64,000 nucleotides of DNA from Bullera alba (lineage: Eukaryota > Basidiomycota > Tremellomycetes > Tremellales > Bulleraceae). The stretch spans positions 66,586 to 130,585 of the forward strand of contig BCIX01000004.1 of NCBI GenBank assembly GCA_001600095.1, in the 5' to 3' direction. The translations under genes were made by a program, and so were the position numbers. Numbering within the stretch: the stretch's first letter is position 1; every line of letters begins with the position of its first letter. Below are positions 57,266 to 64,000 of this stretch, one piece after another. The notes beneath the pieces were generated by a model. That model was given only the letters and a program-made list of their open reading frames with translations, had not been told where the DNA came from and ran no database searches.

Positions 57266-60200
57266 ATGGCGACGACGGACAGTGCAGCGGTCAACATGGC
57301 AGGAGAGGACAAGGAGGCCAGAATCTCACCTGTGGAGGATACTTCGAATTTCACGGAAGAGCCCAAGGTTGTGGGAGCAACACCTGTTGTCCCGACTGAA
57401 CCCACGTCCGCAGCTTCGACCACGCCCACACCCGCTCCCGAAGTCACAGAGGTTCTGGAAGTCAAAACGGCCTTGGGTCCAGCATTGAAACTCGATGTTG
57501 AAGCCGATACTGTACCCCAGCCCCGGTCACCTGCGCCGAGACGACCTAAACCACCCACAAAGGGAATCCTCAAGCCGCCCCCACCGCCTGCGAAACCGAC
57601 CTTGTCGAACCGCCTGCGCGATATAGCTGCTGTAGTTGGCGGAGGGGCAAAGTCGCTCTTTGAGCCCCTGGGGGAGTTTGAGACGCCCGGCGCTGGACCC
57701 AGTACGCCACAACCCCAAACGCAGCCTTCGGTCGGCGGCACTCTCAATGCCTTAGGGGGACGGTTGGGTCTTGGGCTCAGTCGGCTAGTGGCGGCAAGTT
57801 CGTCGGGTCCAAGTCCAGCGACGACTCCATCGATGGGTTCACCGCTGGCTTCGAGGAGTATGAGCCTGCCGGAAGCGACGGGGACGGGGCAGAGCGAGAA
57901 GAGTAGGCAGAAACAACCGCTCAAAAGGGCAACCTTCCTCTTGCCCAGTTTGAGCATCACCTACCCCATAAGCTCGCAGGGAGAGCCTTGGAGCCAAAAG
58001 GTCCTAGACGATAGACATAGGGTGCGTCCAAGTCTACCTGGTGATCGTCAAAGATGTACTCACTGCGATTTGCAGATTGAAACCACGCACCGGTCGTTAT
58101 TGACGACGACGACCGGAGCCGAGTATTGGACAGCTCAGCGATTGGTCAACTTGTACGAGAGTGCTTGTCGCGGGAGAGAGGAGAAAGCCAGGGTGGGCAT
58201 CATCCGGGCACTAGAGGTGAGAAGCTCGAGAGTTGCTCGAGAGAAGCGAAGCTGACCCTGGTATAGGTCCTTGCGCACCCGCCTAAACCCCGATTGATAC
58301 ATATCCAACTTCGTCAACTCGACCCATCATCCTCGACGACCGCCTCGGCACATCTGTACACTCTCGATGCTCCACTGAACAGACACGCCGCGGAGGCATT
58401 GGCCGATGTGCTCACTGCCGAATGGGGCTTGGCCGAGTTGAAACTTGAGAACGGGGTGTTGGATGGGGATGACGCCTTGAAGCCGATCTTACATGCCTTG
58501 TTGATAAGTGGGACATTACCGACTTTGAGTCTGGCGGGAAATAAGAGGATCAAGGCCGGAGGTTGGAGATTGCTGGCAGTCTTTCTCAAACGGGTGAGTA
58601 AACACCCCTTCCCTAGATGCCTTGTGCTGACTTGCTTAGGCCCGATCACTGAGATATATCGATTTGAGCGATACATCCTGGGATCGCAAAGGGATAGATT
58701 ACCTCGTTCAAGCACTCACTTGCTCGAGAATCAAACCGCTGCCAGCGACTCCGGTCTCCGACGAGGGAGATGGCCTGCTTATACCCGTAGACGAGGCCCC
58801 ACCATCTGTAGCGCTCAACTCTCCGGGCTTCAGCTCCTACGGCTCATTCATGCCGCCGGCGCCATTGTTGAGAGAGGAGGCGGACGAGGCTAGTACCCCG
58901 GCGGCAGTGCAAAGTGTCCGCATGGACGGGTGTGGATTGAGGGGTACTGTCCTGGAGTCATTAGGTGAGTTCTGCATCCTCCCATGTGATTTGTCTGACC
59001 GCCTTTTAGCACAAGGAATTCGTTCGTCGGATGTCAAGAATGTCTCTCTGCGGCGGAACCGAATCAGCCCGCTGGGCGCAGTCGCCCTTGCCATCATGAT
59101 TCGAGACTATCCCGATTCGTCCTCCATGGGTGCGCTCGCACCGACCATGACCACAGGCTCGACCACGCAGAGCTCAACCTCGACTATCAATGTCGATCGA
59201 TCCGCTTCTCCCATACCGTATGCTGCGCGAAGACGACCCGCGCAACGACCACCTCAAGCCGAAGGAGAACTCGGCGAATCCCCACTCCCGGCTATACCGC
59301 TGGTAGTATCCACGCCGACAACAGGAGTCACCAGTCGAATCCTACCAGAAGGCTATAAACCCCCTCCTCCGCCCAAGAATCCATTGGTGATGCCGACAGG
59401 TGGTCTGGATGGCATTTCGACCGGCCTGAGCAACACGCCCGTGGAGGGAAAGCTGACCCAAGGGGATCTCGGAGGCGCGTCCATGGCTCTACAACGGAGT
59501 GTCAGGGCGTTGGAGGGCGTGGAGCGTATAGGAAGGTTGTTGACCTTGGACCTCAAGGCAAATGAAATCAAGGTATGTCAAACCCCTCTCTTCGTGATGT
59601 CGGGCTGAGAATTCGGATCAGCACGGGGTCAGCTACATCGCCCAAGTGCTCAAACGCAATCGGACGCTCAAAGTGCTCAACCTGAGTGATAATCGGATAG
59701 ATGCTCAAGGCCTAGTCGCACTGGCCGAAGCGCTCAAGTACAACAATACCCTAGAAACGCTGGACCTGAGCTCGAACCCGTGCTGCGGACCAAGTCTCGA
59801 AGGGGTATGTCATGAGAACTAGGGACACATAGTGGATGCTGACGACGCGATCTAGGTATCCGCCTTGAGAACCGCTTTCACAGTCAACACATCGCTCAAA
59901 AGGCTCTTCCTCTCCGATACCGGGCTGACGAATGACGGAGCTATTGCCCTCGCCGAATTTCTCCCCGAGACCAAATCGCTGCTCCATCTCGACATTACGT
60001 CCAACCCGCTCGTCGACACGGCTGGCATTCTGGCCATTTCGGTGGGATTAAAGTCCAACACTCTGATCCGATGTCTCGACCTGTCTATCCCGCCAAACGA
60101 CGCTCAACTCGCCGAACTCTCCCAAAACATCCTGCAGGCCTGTATACGGAACACGGAGCTCGCGGCGGCGTCGCTCAAGAGCGGGAATGGAAGAGCCGAG

Positions 60201-61250
60201 GGGATCTGGCTGCCGATCAAGAAGAGCTCTCTGGTCAGACAGGTCAAAGAGGCGGATCAAGCTCGGGCCGAAAAGGAACGGGTGGACATGGTCACTTCGG
60301 TCCAGGGCAAAGCTCGGGAATTCGTGTACAGGCTGAAACCGGAGCAAGTGGTCAAATCGGCAGAACAGACCTCTGACGATCTGGACAAGTGGTTCAAGGC
60401 GGGCAAATTGGCTTCAAGGCTGAACGGCCATCATCTCGCTTGGGAACCGGGACAGCTGCCAAAGGACGATTTTGCACCTCTGGTCGAACGCGCGAAAGCC
60501 CTATTGGAGCGATTGGCAATCGTGCTCGGAGAGACGGAACCGGATGGTCTGGCTGGGTTGTTGGAGCTCAACGACTCATTGGTCTCCCAGGTCGATCTGG
60601 CAAAAGGGTTCCAGCCGCCTCCGAGGTTATTACTCCCGAGTCAAATCGTCCAGCCGGAAACACCCCAGGTCAACGGGGTGAATGGGGGCACGCGATCCTT
60701 CTCCCGGCGGCACATGAGGGTTTCCTCGCTCGAGATTTCCTCGCCAAACTTCTCTATTGGCGACTCTGATAATGATTCCGACGCGGAAGAGCTCGACGTC
60801 GGATCCCTGCCCCCGACGCCGGGGGCAGAGACTCTCAATCCGGGCATAGGCCTGGATGTGCCCACTGGCTCGAGGAATGCTCGGGGGTTGAGCCTTGATA
60901 ATCTAGCACCGGGCGCTGATGGAGAGCTGTTGACGAGCCCGATGGAACAGGTGGGTAAAGCGTGGATGGAGGAGGAAGGCGAGATATTCCGCAAGGGGAC
61001 ACGACTTGGAGTTGCCGATGAAGATGAGGTAGAGGAGAATGGGGATGTGTCAGGGGAACAGCTGAAGATCGAGGTGAATGAGCTCCCCTTCTGAGCGATA
61101 CCCGCTGACCATCCGTTGTAGATCCTCGAAACGCATGTCGAGCGCAGTCCGACGCGGAGGGTACTGGACGGGCAGGAAGAAGTAGGAGAGGGGGACCGGA
61201 AAGGAGCGGGAGAAGAGAGATTTGGAACGGATGCTAGGGATGAGGAGTAG
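57266..61250 (+). CDS. LRR protein like PPP1R37 (protein phosphatase 1 regulator)
   Basis: Large cytosolic protein with an N-terminal Pro/Thr-rich tail, a central leucine-rich region of the ribonuclease-inhibitor type and a long disordered C-terminus. It parallels animal PPP1R37: KRATFLLPSLSITYPISSQG with GEPW before the LRRs, in the position of the PP1-binding region, then LYESACRGREEKARV. LRRs include LRYIDLSDTSW, VKNVSLRRNRIS, LKVLNLSDNRIDAQGLVALA, LETLDLSSNPCCGP, LKRLFLSDTGL and LLHLDITSNPL. Related fungal proteins are often named Mhp1 (cell wall biogenesis or microtubule-associated). First in-frame ATG is 57266; the upstream frame starts with GTG. The last intron leads to LETHVERSPTRR and stop at 61248-61250. 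The classical RVxF motif is not exact, so PP1 binding is unproven. Confidence 0.87.
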
Positions 61251-61598
61251 TCAGTGGACGGCCAGCACCGCCAGATGCGAGAGGGACGGTGTATCATAGC
61301 AGGAGGAGAACTGGCTCATTTTCACGATATAACGGATGCATTGTTGTTCAACCCTCGGCTATCTCTTGGTTGGCTACTGCTCACCCGTTGAGTAAACCCC
61401 GTCACACGTACAGACAGTCCCAGAAGCCATCGACATGGTGGTGTGTCGGCCTCACGTGACCTCGACATCGCTGGGTGAAATTGATTCCGTTTTCGACGAA
61501 TTCGATCATCTTCAACAGCAACAGCAACGACGATCTCAGTAGTAACTACGACAGTAGCGACAACGACAGCAGGACACTCTGACTCGGAACTCGCCAGG

Positions 61599-62559
61599 AT
61601 GAAACCCACGACATCGGTTCTAGGAGCGATCAGGCTGCGTTTGACGACCAAAAAGGCGAATAAGGATTATTACAAGGGTGCGTCGAGCGTCGACCGTCGA
61701 TCCAGCCTGTCTCCGACTGGAGCTATACGGGATGCTGTCTGGAGACGATGGCTTGTGGTGGTGGTGGCAGGAGAGTGGATGGGAGAGGCTGAAGCGATTG
61801 CGGGGAAAGACCCGGAAGTGTCAATGGACGAAGGGTGGTATCAGGCTATACACTCACCCATATCGATACGGTCGAGACCCCTCTGCCCTATCTCCACTTT
61901 TGGGCCCACTCTTCCCACAGCACACTGACGTCCGAGCTTAGGAACGAGACAGGCCTTTGTGCCCGGAACGAATGTGCGAACGGGTAGACCGGGTGCTTTC
62001 TCCAAAAGCGGCTCTGAATTCAGAGTCGACGACAACAAAGTCAGATACTACGTCGCACCACCTATGGGTCTTCTAGACAAAACAGATGTGAGTCCCATGG
62101 TCACTTGCGGGTGGGAAGGGGTGACGATTGGAGTAATATGGAGATTCGCGGAGAACGACTTGCGCCGGGCATGATGTGGAGATGGATTGATGGCAGATAC
62201 ACCCTCGCATCGTCGCCTCACGGGCTACCACTCCCCCTGCCCTTATGATCCCCTTCGGGGAACCCTTTGGGGTGCCAAGCTGACCACAAGAATAGCTGAA
62301 ACCATACGTCGAAAAGTCAGCCATTAGCGATAAAACCCCGCAGAAAACAGCCCCATTCCAGCCTCATGCCAAATATTCAATCTCGACCGAGGAGTACAGA
62401 GCAATGAAGTTCAACTCGCCAGAACAGAAGGCCGCTTACAAATTGAGGAAGCGGGAACACCTCGAGTTTGCGGCCAAATACCGGGCACTGTCCGCAGATC
62501 AGAGGGAGGCGCTCAAGATGCAGGCGAGGAGAGAATGGTGGGAGAGCTTCAACCTGTAG
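61599..62559 (+). CDS. MRPL27: Mitochondrial large-subunit ribosomal protein mL41 (MRPL27)
   Basis: Component of the mitochondrial 54S ribosomal subunit. Exon 1 61599-61677, exon 2 from about 61941 to 62088, exon 3 from about 62300 to 62559. The sequence LTTKKANKDYYKG joins to GTRQAFVPGT across intron 1 (264 nt), matching the mL41 start 'kr.NKdyYKG.G'. KVRYYVAPPM then LLDKTDLKPYV follows (family 'V..yvVPdl..f.LkPyv'). C-terminal part: Lys/Arg-rich, ending ARREWWESFNL, longer than in bacteria-like relatives but usual in fungi. Both introns (264 and about 211 nt) are much longer than the ~50 nt norm. A GC-rich hairpin (CCCCTTCGGGG near 62235) lies within intron 2. Confidence 0.91.
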
Positions 62560-62761
62560 ACCCGGCCCCGGTATTGGAGTGTGGACGAGGTGTAATAGAG
62601 GACATCCCGCTCGCAAGCGGGCAGAGACCATGTATAACAGATGCATTCATTGTAACACTTTCACTCGGACCTCTACCCCATCTCCGAAATCCCAAAGTTT
62701 TCCCTAGCCCTAGCTGGTCGACGCACCGACAGCCTGTACCAAACTCATCAACATCCCGGCA

Positions 62762-64000
<1,239 letters not shown>

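Overview
The window is nuclear DNA from a basidiomycete fungus, most likely a tremellomycete yeast related to Cryptococcus or Kwoniella. The reasons are genes split by many short introns (mostly about 45-60 nt, GTGAGT or GTAAGT donors, CTGAC or CTAAC branch points, CAG or TAG acceptors), short intergenic gaps on both strands, moderate-to-high GC, and protein families typical of that group. The genus is inferred. All calls come from reading the sequence and translations; no search was run.

Layout. 1-13.9 kb: telomere-capping STN1 (runs off the left edge), SURF1/SHY1, a Zn2Cys6 regulator, an anion:cation-symporter-type MFS permease, a divergent GAPDH and an ABC-F ATPase. 14.1-20.4 kb: a small new spliced gene divergent from a sugar transporter, two poorly resolved unknown genes that converge, and VFA1. 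20.7-24.4 kb: a DCG1-like racemase divergent from an NCS1 allantoin/uracil permease, which looks like a remnant of the DAL cluster. 25-33.9 kb: SWP1/ribophorin II, a DHA1-type MFS transporter, the polyadenylation factor RNA15/CSTF2, SEC62 and geranylgeranyl-diphosphate synthase. 34.5-39.5 kb: three tandem, intronless paralogues of an unrecognised ~380-residue protein, one frameshifted. 40.1-64 kb: STRAP, SmD1, a D-2-hydroxyacid dehydrogenase, DUS3, SEC61 alpha, a MNN-type mannosyltransferase, HSF1, an LRR protein like PPP1R37, mitochondrial ribosomal mL41, and SEC23 (runs off the right edge).

How genes connect. Several act in the secretory pathway: Sec61 and Sec62 (ER translocation), Swp1 (N-glycosylation), a Golgi-type mannosyltransferase and Sec23 (COPII). 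The GGPP synthase supplies prenyl groups for the Rab/Rho proteins of that pathway. DCG1 and the NCS1 permease suggest nitrogen-regulated purine or hydantoin use, and a GATAAG site lies between them.

Most unusual points: the intronless tandem family with a shared upstream element and a frameshifted member; a GAPDH start codon split by an intron; candidate microexons of 3, 6, 7 and 15 nt; a 498-nt STRAP intron carrying an octanucleotide satellite; and a 17.8-19.1 kb locus where coding frame changes without ordinary introns.
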